A stretch of DNA of 19,329 nt from an uncultured Solobacterium sp. (lineage in GTDB: Bacteria > Bacillota_I > Bacilli_A > Erysipelotrichales > Erysipelotrichaceae): contig CAJJTI010000020.1 of assembly GCA_905194705.1 (NCBI GenBank), positions 1-19,329 on the forward strand. Reading direction: 5' to 3'. Shown piece after piece: positions 8,029 to 17,926 of the stretch. The notes beneath the pieces were generated by a model. It was not told where the DNA came from. It ran no database searches and was given only the letters and a program-made list of their open reading frames with translations. The position numbers and the translations under genes were made by a program. The stretch's first letter is position 1; every line of letters begins with the position of its first letter.

Positions 8029-9459
8029 ATGTTTAAAGATGTTGTCATCATTGGAGCTGGTGTAACAGGCTCTGCGATTGCAAGAGAACTCTCTAAATAC
8101 AATCTAGATGTAAGCGTTTTAGAAAAAGACGCAGATGTTTGTACTGGTACCTCAAAAGCAAATTCAGGTATTGTACATGCAGGTCACGATGCTTTACCAG
8201 GTACCAAAAAAGCATATTTTAATGTACTCGGTAGTAAACAAATGGAAAAACTATCAAAAGATTTAGATTTTCCATATAAAAGAAATGGTTCTATCGTTTT
8301 ATGTTTTGATGAAGAAGATATACCAAAACTTGAAGAGCTGAAAGAACGTGGATTACAAAATGGTGTTGAAGGAATGGAAATACTTTCTGGTGATGAAATC
8401 AGAAAGAAAGAACCAAACTTATCAAAAGATGTCGTAGCTGCTTTATATGTATCTACCGGTGCTATTGTATGTCCTTTTAACTTAACCATTGCTTTAGCAG
8501 AAAATGCCAATATGAATGGTGTTGAATTCAACTTTAACAGTGAAGTATGTTCAATCACAAAAGAAGATAATTTATTCCATGTACATACTAAAGATTCAGA
8601 ATATATTACTAAGTTAGTCATTAACGCAGCTGGTGTATATGCAGGCAAGATTCATAATATGATTTGTGAAGATTCAATGAAGATTACTGCCCGCAGTGGT
8701 GAATATTGTTTATATGATAAAAAAGTTGGTAATTTAGTTACTTCTACAATATTCCAGTTACCAAGTAAATTAGGTAAAGGTGTTCTTGTTACACCAACTG
8801 TTCATGGTAATTTACTAGTTGGCCCTAATGCGATAGATACGGATAATAACGAAAAAACAAACACAACTAAAGAAGGCTTAGATACAGTTCAAGAAAAAGC
8901 TTCTAGAAGTATAAAAGCTGTTCCTTATAGAAGTGTAATTACTTCTTTTGCAGGTCTAAGAGCCCATCCTGAAGGAAATGACTTTATCATCGAGGAATCA
9001 AGTGTAGAAGGCTTTATTGATGTGGCTGGCATTGAATCTCCAGGTTTAACCTGTGCTCCTGCTATTGGCGAATATGTAGCAGACTTAGTAGCTAAAAAAA
9101 CTAATGCCACAAAGAAAGATAACTTTATTCCTTATAGAAAAGGTATACCAAGTATCGCTAACGCTACTAATGAAGAAAAAGCAAAACTCATTAAAGAAAA
9201 TCCACTTTACGCTAATGTTATCTGTCGTTGTGAAATGGTTACTGAAGGAGAAATTGTTGATGCGATTCATCGTCCATTAGGTGCTACAACAATTGATGGT
9301 ATAAAACGTAGAACTAGAGCTGGTATGGGAAGATGCCAGGCTGGTTTCTGTTTACCAAAAACAATTGAAATATTAGCTCGTGAATTAAATACAAATATTA
9401 CTGATATCACAAAGAATGGCAATGACTCAAAATATGTATTTGAGCATAAGAGTAATTAG
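8029..9459 (+). CDS. GlpA-like FAD dehydrogenase with C-terminal [2Fe-2S] domain (probable glycerol-3-phosphate dehydrogenase)
   Basis: A 476-residue soluble flavoprotein. An N-terminal Rossmann FAD site, G9-A-G11-VT-G14, opens a DAO-type oxidoreductase core to about residue 360. A C-terminal BFD-like [2Fe-2S] domain follows, with cysteines C399-x-C401 and C436-x4-C441. This two-part layout is that of anaerobic glycerol-3-phosphate dehydrogenase subunit A; L-2-hydroxyglutarate dehydrogenase-like relatives share the core. Glycerol kinase in the same operon favours glycerol-3-phosphate as substrate, giving dihydroxyacetone phosphate. Unlike the E. coli glpABC operon there is no membrane-anchor GlpC here; a different flavoprotein and a DUF1667 protein follow, so electron output probably goes through them. 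CGGAGGA is the SD, and the gene heads a four-gene operon. Substrate is inferred from context. Confidence 0.85.
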   Translation: MFKDVVIIGAGVTGSAIARELSKYNLDVSVLEKDADVCTGTSKANSGIVHAGHDALPGTKKAYFNVLGSKQMEKLSKDLDFPYKRNGSIVLCFDEEDIPKLEELKERGLQNGVEGMEILSGDEIRKKEPNLSKDVVAALYVSTGAIVCPFNLTIALAENANMNGVEFNFNSEVCSITKEDNLFHVHTKDSEYITKLVINAAGVYAGKIHNMICEDSMKITARSGEYCLYDKKVGNLVTSTIFQLPSKLGKGVLVTPTVHGNLLVGPNAIDTDNNEKTNTTKEGLDTVQEKASRSIKAVPYRSVITSFAGLRAHPEGNDFIIEESSVEGFIDVAGIESPGLTCAPAIGEYVADLVAKKTNATKKDNFIPYRKGIPSIANATNEEKAKLIKENPLYANVICRCEMVTEGEIVDAIHRPLGATTIDGIKRRTRAGMGRCQAGFCLPKTIEILARELNTNITDITKNGNDSKYVFEHKSN

Positions 9460-9469
9460 GTGAATGTGT

Positions 9470-10733
9470 ATGAAGACAAAAATCGCAGTTATTGGTGGAG
9501 GTCCTGCGGGACTCGCAGCAGCTATAAGCGCTTATGATAATGGTGTAAAAGATGTTCTTATTTTAGAAAGAGATGAACAGCTTGGTGGTATCTTAAATCA
9601 ATGTATTCATAATGGTTTCGGTTTACATACATTCAAAGAAGAACTAACCGGTCCTGAATACGCAAGTCGTTTTATTGATGAAGTAAAGAAAAGAGATATT
9701 CCAACATTACTAAATACAATCGTCATTGATATATCTAAAGATAAAGTGATTACAGCTATGTCTAAAGATAAAGGTATTTTCTTTATTGAAGCTGAATCAA
9801 TCATACTTGCCATGGGTTGTAGAGAAAGACCTAGAGGAGCTTTAAATATTCCTGGTTATAGACCTTCTGGTATCTATTCAGCAGGAAGTGCACAAAGATT
9901 AGTAAATATTGAAGGTAAATTACCTGGTCATAAAGTAGTGATACTGGGCTCTGGTGATATTGGCTTAATTATGGCTAGACGTATGACACTAGAGGGAGCA
10001 GAAGTATTAGCGGTTGCGGAATTAATGCCTTATTCTGGTGGTTTAAAAAGAAATATCGTACAGTGCCTAGATGACTTTAATATCCCATTAAAATTATCTA
10101 CTACAGTTATTGATATAGCTGGTAAAGATAGAGTAGAGAGTGTAACTCTAGCTAAAGTAGATGAAAATAGACAAATAATTCCAGGAACTGAAGAAGTTAT
10201 CCCATGCGACACATTACTACTATCTTGTGGATTAATACCTGAAAATGAGTTATCCGATCAAATGGGTATTAATATGAATCCTGTAACAAGTGGAGCATAT
10301 GTAAATGAAAGTTTAGAAACTTCTATTGATGGTGTATTTGCTTGTGGGAATGTATTACATGTCCATGATTTAGTAGACTATGTATCTCAAGAAGCATCTC
10401 TTGCCGGTAAAAACGCAAGTAACTATGTTCAAAATAAGCTACAAGAAAAAGCAAATACATTCATTCAAATTAAAACAGGTTTTGGTGTACGTTATACTGT
10501 GCCTTCAAAAATATATAAAGATAGAATGGAAAAGTTATTATGTGTTCGTTTCCGTGTAGATAACGTATATAAAAATCCAACAATATGTGTTTATTTAGGT
10601 GATAAATGTGTTCAATCTCGCAAGAAACAAATATGTTCTCCTGGTGAAATGGAACAAGTATTCCTTAAAAAAGAAGATATTGATGCAATGGAAGATCATG
10701 AAGAAATCTGCATTAAATTAGAGGTAGCTCAAA

Positions 10734-10744
<11 letters not shown>
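9470..10744 (+). CDS. FAD/NAD(P)-dependent oxidoreductase, partner of the GlpA-like dehydrogenase
   Basis: A 424-residue flavoprotein of the two-dinucleotide-binding (thioredoxin-reductase-like) fold. The FAD site is G9-G-G11-PA-G14, the inserted NAD(P) site is G160-S-G162-DI-G165, and the terminal FAD-contact segment DGVFACGNVLHVHD lies at 287-300. No CxxC redox-active pair is visible next to the NAD site, so it is not a disulfide reductase; the ~100-residue C-terminal extension is characteristic of this GlpA-linked group. The start was moved 6 bases inside the longest frame: AGGTGA at 9458-9463 overlaps the previous stop and touches the ATG at 9464, but is well placed for the ATG at 9470. 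It probably relays electrons from the GlpA-like subunit to NAD(P) or another carrier. It overlaps the next gene by 11 bases, indicating translational coupling. Confidence 0.85.
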
Positions 10745-12613
<1,869 letters not shown>

Positions 12614-12626
12614 CCTCACTTTCTTA

Positions 12627-12680
12627 GAAAAGAGAACCTATTCGTTAAGAAAAATCCTCAAGGTTCTCTTTTCGTTTTCT
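12627..12680. terminator. Operon terminator after glycerol kinase
   Basis: A 13-bp perfect stem, 12627-12639 (GAAAAGAGAACCT) with 12661-12673, encloses a 21-base loop and is followed by GTTTTCT. It begins 13 bases after the glycerol kinase stop. The A-rich left foot lets it act also on the minus-strand ATPase gene that ends at 12753. The remaining gap 12681-12752 holds nothing I can assign. Confidence 0.8.
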
Positions 12681-12752
12681 TTAAAGTTATACTGCTATCT
12701 TTTTGACAATCAAAATAAGAATTATTGCATTTGTTACCGAGTTGTTAACCAC

Positions 12753-13976
12753 TTATGATAATGTAACATTCACCTTATTTAATAGCCAATCTTCAATATT
12801 AAAATGCGTAATTCCATCTTTAGACATATCATATTCATCTAAGCTAAACACGTATTTTGGTGATGAATCTCTCACAGAATTAAATGCACCAAACTCTCTT
12901 TCAATAACGTCATCACTCGATAACATATAAGCCACTTGAATAAAACACTTCTTACCATCCTTCATAGCTACAAAATCAATTTCACCCTTATATGTTTTCC
13001 CTATTTTTACATCATAGCCCCTATATAATAATTCGTTATATACTAAATTTTCTAAAGCATGCGAAATAAATATTTTATTAGAATCACTGCATGCTAAAAG
13101 AAAACCGTTATCAACTACAAATTGTTTTTCAATTTGTCTTAAGGTTCTTTTAGTAGCTATGTCATATCTTTTAACTCTTGATATTAAGCATGCCTTTTCC
13201 AATTTTTCTAAATATCTATAAACATTTTCACAATATATTTTATCCGTGTTGTTTTGATTATAGTAATCAACTATGTTAGGAACCGAAAATTCTTTTGAAG
13301 CATTATTAATAATATATTTAGATATAGTAAGAAATGTTTCTTTATTAATCTTAGCTTTTGTATTACAAATATCTTTATCCACAATTCCATAATAAATTGA
13401 TTTCAAGTATTCTTTAATATCCTCTTCCGTTTCATAATCCACACGCTGAGGCATTCCACCATATCTAATATAGTTATGTAAAGGCTTATCAGGATATTTC
13501 AATCCGTTTATATCGTAATAATTTAAAAATTCAGAATATGAAAAAGGCATTATTTTAAATTCTTTACATCTACCAACCAACAAGCTCGCTAATCGACCCG
13601 ATAATAATTTTGAATTACTACCAGTCACAAATAAAGATACATTTTGTGTAGCTTTCAATGACGCTAGTGTTTTCTCAAATTGATTTACATGCTGAATTTC
13701 ATCTAAAAAAATATAATATTTATCATCGTCAATTATTTGTTTTAGAATATAATCATTTAACTTAATGTAATTTTTGATTTTAGAAAATTTAACATTCTCA
13801 AAGTTTATAAAAATAATATGATTATTTTCAATTCCTTTTTCAGACAATAATTCTTCTTTGATTTGATCCAACAAAACACTCTTGCCACATCTTCTGACAC
13901 CAGTTAAAACTTTTATTAAATTAGAATCATAAAACCTTCTTATATTTTCAAGATATTCATTTCTTTTTATTAGCAT
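12753..13976 (-). CDS. AAA-family ATPase with DUF4143 C-terminal domain
   Basis: A 407-residue soluble protein. The AAA_14 ATPase core has Walker A G26-VRRCGKS-33, Walker B YIFLDE at 88-93 and sensor-type Asn in TGSNSKLLSG (118-127). The DUF4143 region follows from about 200, with a winged-helix-like part and a C-terminal nuclease-like fold showing E309, D334 in GEIDFVA and Q347 in FIQVAY, an arrangement like PD-(D/E)xK enzymes. Whether it cuts nucleic acid is not established; the family is widespread, often multicopy, and of unknown role. The start at 13976 follows CAGGAGAAGATC; the longer frame to 14045 would run through a long palindrome and lacks an SD. It stands alone between a terminator and a divergent small gene. 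Its AT-content is higher than that of the neighbouring operons, consistent with acquisition, but I did not measure this. Confidence 0.85.
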   Translation of the reverse strand: MLIKRNEYLENIRRFYDSNLIKVLTGVRRCGKSVLLDQIKEELLSEKGIENNHIIFINFENVKFSKIKNYIKLNDYILKQIIDDDKYYIFLDEIQHVNQFEKTLASLKATQNVSLFVTGSNSKLLSGRLASLLVGRCKEFKIMPFSYSEFLNYYDINGLKYPDKPLHNYIRYGGMPQRVDYETEEDIKEYLKSIYYGIVDKDICNTKAKINKETFLTISKYIINNASKEFSVPNIVDYYNQNNTDKIYCENVYRYLEKLEKACLISRVKRYDIATKRTLRQIEKQFVVDNGFLLACSDSNKIFISHALENLVYNELLYRGYDVKIGKTYKGEIDFVAMKDGKKCFIQVAYMLSSDDVIEREFGAFNSVRDSSPKYVFSLDEYDMSKDGITHFNIEDWLLNKVNVTLS

Positions 13977-14003
13977 GATCTTCTCCTGAGTTAAGAATAG
14001 CAT

Positions 14004-14050
14004 AATAAGTGTTAAAAATTTGAAATAATTTTGAATTTTTAACACTTATT
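14004..14050. repeat. Perfect 17-bp inverted repeat upstream of the AAA/DUF4143 ATPase gene
   Basis: AATAAGTGTTAAAAATT (14004-14020) is exactly reversed and complemented at 14034-14050, with 13 bases between. It lies 28 bases upstream of the ATPase ATG. On the minus strand a TATTAT hexamer (14002-14007) overlaps one arm. There is no G/C-rich core and no U-tract, so it does not look like a terminator. An operator for a dimeric regulator, or an mRNA leader hairpin, are the main readings. Confidence 0.75.
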
Positions 14051-14096
14051 CGCAATTATATTATCAATTTTCATGTTTTCTTTCCTATTATATATA

Positions 14097-14125
14097 TTGA
14101 TTCTTTTGATTGATCCCTATATTAT
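14097..14125 (+). promoter_or_regulatory. Promoter positioned to give a leaderless transcript
   Basis: TTGATT (14097-14102) and TATTAT (14120-14125) are separated by exactly 17 bases. Counting seven from the last base of the -10 puts the predicted transcription start at 14132, the A of the ATG of the following gene. No Shine-Dalgarno sequence lies upstream of that ATG, and an in-frame TGA at 14111-14113 rules out a longer protein. Confidence 0.5.
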
Positions 14126-14131
14126 TCATTC

Positions 14132-14497
14132 ATGACAAATACAAAATATCTAAAACTATTAGACGCATACAACATATATTGTTCTAGAGAATTTGACGAG
14201 GATGATGATACTTTCACTTTGGATGATTTAGTTAACAGTAATGGTATATTAGGTGTTTTATATACTGACTATGAAGGTTATAGTGATATTCAGCTTAACT
14301 ATGATGTATATCATGAATGTTATCTTTATTACTATGGTGAAAATGCCGCAAAATGTGATCCAACCTGTTTAATTCACACAGAAAAAATCCCTTTAGAAGT
14401 AGTCATTGAAGACTTCTCTATCGGGGATTATGATGGGTTTTATCAAGCTTGTGGAGATGTAATACTTAGATATACTCCTATTTCATCTCTTGAATAA
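14132..14497 (+). CDS. Small acidic protein of unknown function, probably leaderless
   Basis: A 121-residue protein that I do not recognise. It is strongly acidic, with an Asp/Glu cluster [14 protein letters not shown] (19-32), and rich in Tyr ([10 protein letters not shown] near 60-69). It has four to five cysteines not arranged as a metal site. No membrane segment or signal peptide is seen. The only in-frame ATG has no SD; a promoter ends six bases before it (listed separately). Its last 20 bases overlap the convergent deoC gene end to end, so its C-terminus is encoded opposite deoC. It is divergent from the ATPase across a gap that holds the 17-bp palindrome, and could be co-regulated with it. 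The even amino-acid composition argues for a real gene, but without homology this is moderate. Confidence 0.6.
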   Translation: MTNTKYLKLLDAYNIYCSREFDEDDDTFTLDDLVNSNGILGVLYTDYEGYSDIQLNYDVYHECYLYYYGENAAKCDPTCLIHTEKIPLEVVIEDFSIGDYDGFYQACGDVILRYTPISSLE

Positions 14498-15152
14498 TTT
14501 CTACACCTTTACTTGTTCCTATTCTTGTAGCACCGGCATTTATCATGTCTTGTGCTTCTTTTAGTGAACGAATTCCACCTGCTGCTTTTACGCCTATTTC
14601 ATCGCCTACTACAGATTTCATTAGTTCAACATCTTCTACTTTTGCTCCACTTGTACCAAAACCTGTAGATGTTTTAATAAAGTCTGGTTTTACTTCTAAA
14701 GCAATTTCTGCCATCTTCTTTATTTCTTCTTTTGTTAGATAACAGTTTTCAAATATCACTTTACTGATTACGTTATTTTCTCTACAAATATCTACGATTG
14801 TTTGCATTTCTTTTGTTAGATACTCATAATTCTTTTGTTTTAATTCATAAATGTTAATAACATAGTCTATTTCATCAGCACCTTTTTCAATTGCATCTTT
14901 TGTAGAAAATGCTTTCGTTTCTAATGTTTCTTGACCTAGTGGAAAGCCGATTGCTGCACCAACATGCACATCTGTATCTTTTAATAATTTCTTGCATAGC
15001 ACAACTTGAGCAGGGTTAATTGCGACCATCTTAAAATGATTATCTCTAGCTTCTGTACATAGTTTTTCTACTGCTTCAAGCGTAATATCCGCATGAAGAT
15101 TTGTGTGATCAATCATTTGTGCTAATTCTTCTTTACTTAGTTCTTTTGCCAT
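14478..15152 (-). CDS. deoC: Deoxyribose-phosphate aldolase
   Basis: A 224-residue cytoplasmic TIM-barrel aldolase that splits 2-deoxyribose-5-phosphate into glyceraldehyde-3-phosphate and acetaldehyde. Catalytic residues are in place: the Schiff-base lysine K160 in FIKTSTGF, the proton-relay lysine K189 in GVKAAGG, and D96 in EIDYVIN. Length is normal for the short bacterial form. GGAG lies 8 bases before the ATG. The start overlaps the end of nagA by 16 bases, so the two are co-transcribed and probably translationally coupled. Instead of the cysteine that E. coli DeoC has at position 47, the aligned residue here appears to be A44 (VAINP). No other deoxynucleoside catabolic genes (deoA, deoB, pdp) are in view. 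Confidence 0.95.
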   Translation of the reverse strand: MAKELSKEELAQMIDHTNLHADITLEAVEKLCTEARDNHFKMVAINPAQVVLCKKLLKDTDVHVGAAIGFPLGQETLETKAFSTKDAIEKGADEIDYVINIYELKQKNYEYLTKEMQTIVDICRENNVISKVIFENCYLTKEEIKKMAEIALEVKPDFIKTSTGFGTSGAKVEDVELMKSVVGDEIGVKAAGGIRSLKEAQDMINAGATRIGTSKGVEIIQEMK

Positions 15153-16282
15153 TTTCTTTCTCCGTTTACATATACCATTTCTGTATGATAGTTTTCATCA
15201 AACACTGCAATATTAGCTTTACAGCCAATATTTAAAGTTCCTATATGATCAAGTTTTAATAAGTTAGCCGGATTAACACATCCTATTTGAACAATATCTC
15301 TAGCGGTAGCGTTACAGTTATCCTTTACAAATCTTGCCGCATCATTCATTGATATTGCACTACCTGCTATTCTTCCTGTTTCTATTACTCTTACTGTATT
15401 ACCAACTTTTCTACATCTTAATTCACTGAATGTATATTCTCCATCAGGCATACCTTTACCAAGCATACAGTCTGTTATCATGATGATTTCTTCAGGTCCT
15501 AGTATTCTCCACGATGCTTTTACTACTTCTACATCATTATGAAAACCATCCATGATTAGTTCTTTATAGCTATTTTTATGTTCTAAAGCTGCTGTAACAC
15601 ATCCTGGATTGCGGTGTGTATGTTGAGACATGGCATTATATAAATGGGTAAAACCTTTAGCACCTAAATCTAATCCTCTTAGAGCTTCTTTTGCGCTGCT
15701 TGCAGTATGACCAATCATTGGAACAATTGATTTACGAACAAGATACGGAATAAATTCTTCCATTCCTTCTCTTTCAGGAGCGATTGTCATTACCTTTATA
15801 TTCGGATTAGCTTCTAACATTTCATCTAATTCAAAAATAACTGGATCTCGCAAATATGTTTCATTCATTAGTGCTTTATATTCTTTTGATAAGTATGGTC
15901 CCTCCATATGCACTCCTAAATATTCAGCACCTTCTGAAGTAGCATCTTTCAAGCTCTTTAATACTTTTAATTCTTCTTCATGAGATAAAACCGTTAATGA
16001 TGCTAGAAAACCAGTTGTTCCATCTTGTAAAAGTGATATACCAACTGGATTTACTGCTTCTTTACCAATTACAAAGTCTTTTCCTATTGCACCATGCATA
16101 TGAATATCAATAAAACCTGGTTGAATAATACAGCCACACACATCAATTACTTCATAATCTTCTTTTTCTTCTAAATGCTCACCAAAATTAATAATTCCTG
16201 TTTCATCAAATAAAATATCACCAGAGTGTATTTCTCTTTGACCATCAATAATTAGCTTTCCGTTCTTTAATAATGTTTTCAT
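15137..16282 (-). CDS. nagA: N-acetylglucosamine-6-phosphate deacetylase
   Basis: A 381-residue amidohydrolase that removes acetate from GlcNAc-6-phosphate to give glucosamine-6-phosphate. The metal and catalytic set is visible: H61-x-H63 in DIHMHG, E127 in HMEGPY, H192 in GHTAS, H213 in FTHLYNAM, and the catalytic D271 in MITDCM. The substrate loop reads HTHRNPG where many enzymes have HHREPG. The start at 16282 is chosen because AAGGAT lies 8 bases upstream; a longer frame to 16321 would read into the neighbouring insertion sequence. It is the first gene of a nagA-deoC pair, with no nagB in view. Its SD lies only a few bases outside the end of the IS, so any promoter must be inside the element or the gene is transcribed poorly. 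Confidence 0.95.
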   Translation of the reverse strand: MKTLLKNGKLIIDGQREIHSGDILFDETGIINFGEHLEEKEDYEVIDVCGCIIQPGFIDIHMHGAIGKDFVIGKEAVNPVGISLLQDGTTGFLASLTVLSHEEELKVLKSLKDATSEGAEYLGVHMEGPYLSKEYKALMNETYLRDPVIFELDEMLEANPNIKVMTIAPEREGMEEFIPYLVRKSIVPMIGHTASSAKEALRGLDLGAKGFTHLYNAMSQHTHRNPGCVTAALEHKNSYKELIMDGFHNDVEVVKASWRILGPEEIIMITDCMLGKGMPDGEYTFSELRCRKVGNTVRVIETGRIAGSAISMNDAARFVKDNCNATARDIVQIGCVNPANLLKLDHIGTLNIGCKANIAVFDENYHTEMVYVNGERKWQKN

Positions 16283-16299
16283 ATTATGATATCCTTTTT

Positions 16300-16321
16300 T
16301 ATAACTGACCACGTAACACAT
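16300..16321 (+). repeat. Left terminal inverted repeat of the IS
   Basis: The sequence begins TATAACTGACCA and, after four differing bases, continues ACACAT. It matches the complement of the right end at 18 of 22 positions. It lies 17 bases upstream of the nagA ATG on the other strand. Confidence 0.7.
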
Positions 16322-16411
16322 ATTTCTAGTTAAAGTACATACTTTCGTACACCAAATTATGGCTTCAGATATTAAGCTTAAACTGTAAACAATAAAAGGA
16401 GCTTAAATAGT

Positions 16412-17383
16412 ATGTCATATAATCTAAAACCAAAGAAACCATCAATGATTGATTTCACAAAAAAATATGCCAATAACGAGCAGGCCTGTTATGATTTTTT
16501 CTTTGATGCTAAATACCCGAATGGTTATTATTGCGAAAAATGTGGTTGCACACATTATCATAAAATAACCAGACATAGAGTTGTTCAATGTAAAGAATGC
16601 GGTCACCAACAATATTTATTTGCCAATACTATTTTTCAGGATAACAAGCTTGATTTATATAAGTTGTTGCTTGGCTTATTTCTGTTTTTTAACAGCAATA
16701 AAGGTATTAGTGCTATGGATATGAGATCGTATCTCGATGTCAACTATAAAACTGCATTACTTCTATGCCGTAAATGTAGAATACTGATGGCTGAATCTAA
16801 TTCAGATAAAATACTTGATTCTATGTTTTATGAAGCAGATACAGCATATATTGGTGCTTCTTCTGAAGGAGATCACAAGCAAGGAATGGCTACTGATAAG
16901 CAGCCATTTTTAGCAGTATTATCTACATTGCAGGAGAATAGATATCCACAATATTTAAAGTTGTCTGCTATTCCGAAGGATACAAAAGATATGATGAAAA
17001 GGTTCTTGGAAAAATCTATAGTCACAGGTTCAGAACGTACCCTTAATACTGATGCAAAAAGTACATTCAGTCCAATGAAAGAGAAGATTAACCTTAAATC
17101 AAATAAAATCTCATATGAAGAAAACAATCATAAGTTATATTGGATGAATATCATCATCGGCAATATTAAGAATCAGATAACTGGCATTTATCATGGAGTA
17201 TCAAAAAGAGATATACCTTTATTTCTGCAGGAACAAGCATATAGATTTAATCATCGTTTTACTGGTAATGAAATGATGCAGAAAATAAAGAAATATATTA
17301 TTCAATCTACTCCAATACCAAATAAATCAATTATCAAGGCTTTGAATACTGCTGAGCCTTACTTTACACCCTCATGTGTCTGA
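16412..17383 (+). CDS. IS1595-family transposase
   Basis: A 323-residue transposase. An N-terminal zinc ribbon with C41-x2-C44 and C60-x2-C63 is followed by the ISXO2-like catalytic domain: first Asp D143 in EADTAYIG (family form DETYIG), second D214 in LNTDAK, and the terminal N251 in IIIGNIK, next to the family segment GIYHGVSK (258-265) and YRFNHR (277-282). All catalytic positions appear intact, with no frameshift, so the element may still be active. AGGAG lies about 10 bases before the ATG. The stop codon falls inside the right inverted repeat, a compact layout that leaves no 3' non-coding stretch. It belongs to the D-D-N type; relatedness to a specific named IS was not tested. Confidence 0.88.
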   Translation: MSYNLKPKKPSMIDFTKKYANNEQACYDFFFDAKYPNGYYCEKCGCTHYHKITRHRVVQCKECGHQQYLFANTIFQDNKLDLYKLLLGLFLFFNSNKGISAMDMRSYLDVNYKTALLLCRKCRILMAESNSDKILDSMFYEADTAYIGASSEGDHKQGMATDKQPFLAVLSTLQENRYPQYLKLSAIPKDTKDMMKRFLEKSIVTGSERTLNTDAKSTFSPMKEKINLKSNKISYEENNHKLYWMNIIIGNIKNQITGIYHGVSKRDIPLFLQEQAYRFNHRFTGNEMMQKIKKYIIQSTPIPNKSIIKALNTAEPYFTPSCV

Positions 17384-17395
17384 TGGTCAGTTATA
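17374..17395 (-). repeat. Right terminal inverted repeat of the IS
   Basis: Read on the minus strand it begins TATAACTGACCA and continues to ACACAT after four differing bases, mirroring 16300-16321. The transposase stop TGA (17381-17383) lies within it. Confidence 0.7.
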
Positions 17396-17887
17396 TCTTT
17401 ATTTGAAGAAAAGAAATATTCTGTAGTGATTAAAACAGCTACTGAAGAATATCTGAATGTATTAACTCCAATTTGTAAAGAGACATATGATTTCTTTGGA
17501 ATGAAATATCGACCAGAAAAGAAATATAATGGCGAAGATATCTACCAAGCATTAATTTTTGCAAGTGAAGAAGAAAGAAAAAAACTTGAAGAAGAAATGA
17601 CGGATTTGGAGTTTACTTCTTGGTTTCCTACGGCAACAGATATTATTCCTAGAGGTGGTGGAAAAGTATCTGGAATTGATGCATATCTTGAGAAAGAAAA
17701 TATAGATATAAGTGAAACCATGGCGTTTGGTGATGGTGAAAACGACATTGAAATGTTACAACATGTTCATATAGGTATAGCTATGGGCAATGCTAATGAA
17801 AGTGTTAAAAATGTAGCAGATTATATCACTGAAGATAGTGATAAAGATGGAATCTATCATGCATTAAAACATTTTGATTTGATTTAG
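17396..17887 (+). pseudogene. Cof-type HAD-IIB phosphatase, N-terminal part lost
   Basis: About 163 codons of a sugar-phosphatase-like HAD protein remain, against roughly 260-270 in the family. Kept are the C-terminal part of the cap and the C-terminal core: GGGKVSGID with the motif III lysine, then motif IV GDGENDIEML and GIAMGNA, ending in YHALKHF. Missing is the N-terminal DxDGT motif that holds the catalytic aspartate, so the product cannot be an active phosphatase. The open frame continues upstream of the GTG at 17426 to the IS boundary (SLFEEKKYS can be read before it), showing that the break is at the IS end and not at a natural start. There is no SD at the GTG. The missing 5' part is not on the other side of the IS, so DNA was deleted or rearranged there. 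Confidence 0.85.
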
Positions 17888-17900
17888 AAAACAGTATAAT
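17873..17900 (+). promoter_or_regulatory. Candidate promoter of the aminopeptidase gene
   Basis: A consensus TATAAT at 17895-17900 has a weak TTTGAT hexamer (17873-17878) 16 bases upstream, overlapping the end of the HAD remnant. The predicted start leaves a leader of about 20 bases containing the AAAAGG SD before the ATG at 17927. Confidence 0.45.
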
Positions 17901-17926
17901 AAGCGATAGTAAGGAAAAGGATAAAT

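Larger units (their letters stand above)
16300..17395 (+). mobile_element. IS1595-family insertion sequence, apparently complete
   Basis: About 1.1 kb bounded by an imperfect inverted repeat and encoding one intact transposase. The outer 12 bases of both ends (TATAACTGACCA) are identical and five or six more match after a four-base mismatch. The 8-base flanks, TCCTTTTT on the left and TCTTTATT on the right, agree at 6 of 8 positions, so no exact target duplication of the size usual for this family is visible. The left flank is the ribosome-binding region of nagA; the right flank is the middle of a HAD phosphatase gene. The 90 bases between the left end and the transposase are non-coding and include a TTAAGCTTAA palindrome. 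Confidence 0.8.

Noticed and set aside
8184..8648. Minus-strand 154-codon open frame inside the GlpA-like gene
   Set aside because: Serine/phenylalanine-rich shadow of a clearly conserved gene; no SD or promoter.
12703..12930. Plus-strand open frame of 75 codons before and within the ATPase gene
   Set aside because: It is antisense to the C-terminal part of the DUF4143 gene, has no SD and its composition is that of a complementary-strand shadow.
16373..16382. TTAAGCTTAA palindrome in the IS left non-coding region as an operator
   Set aside because: Ten AT-rich bases are expected often by chance in this composition, and nothing else supports a regulatory role.
17426..17887. Short HAD protein as an intact gene with GTG start
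   Set aside because: The frame continues upstream to the IS end, there is no SD at the GTG, and the catalytic DxDGT motif is missing.
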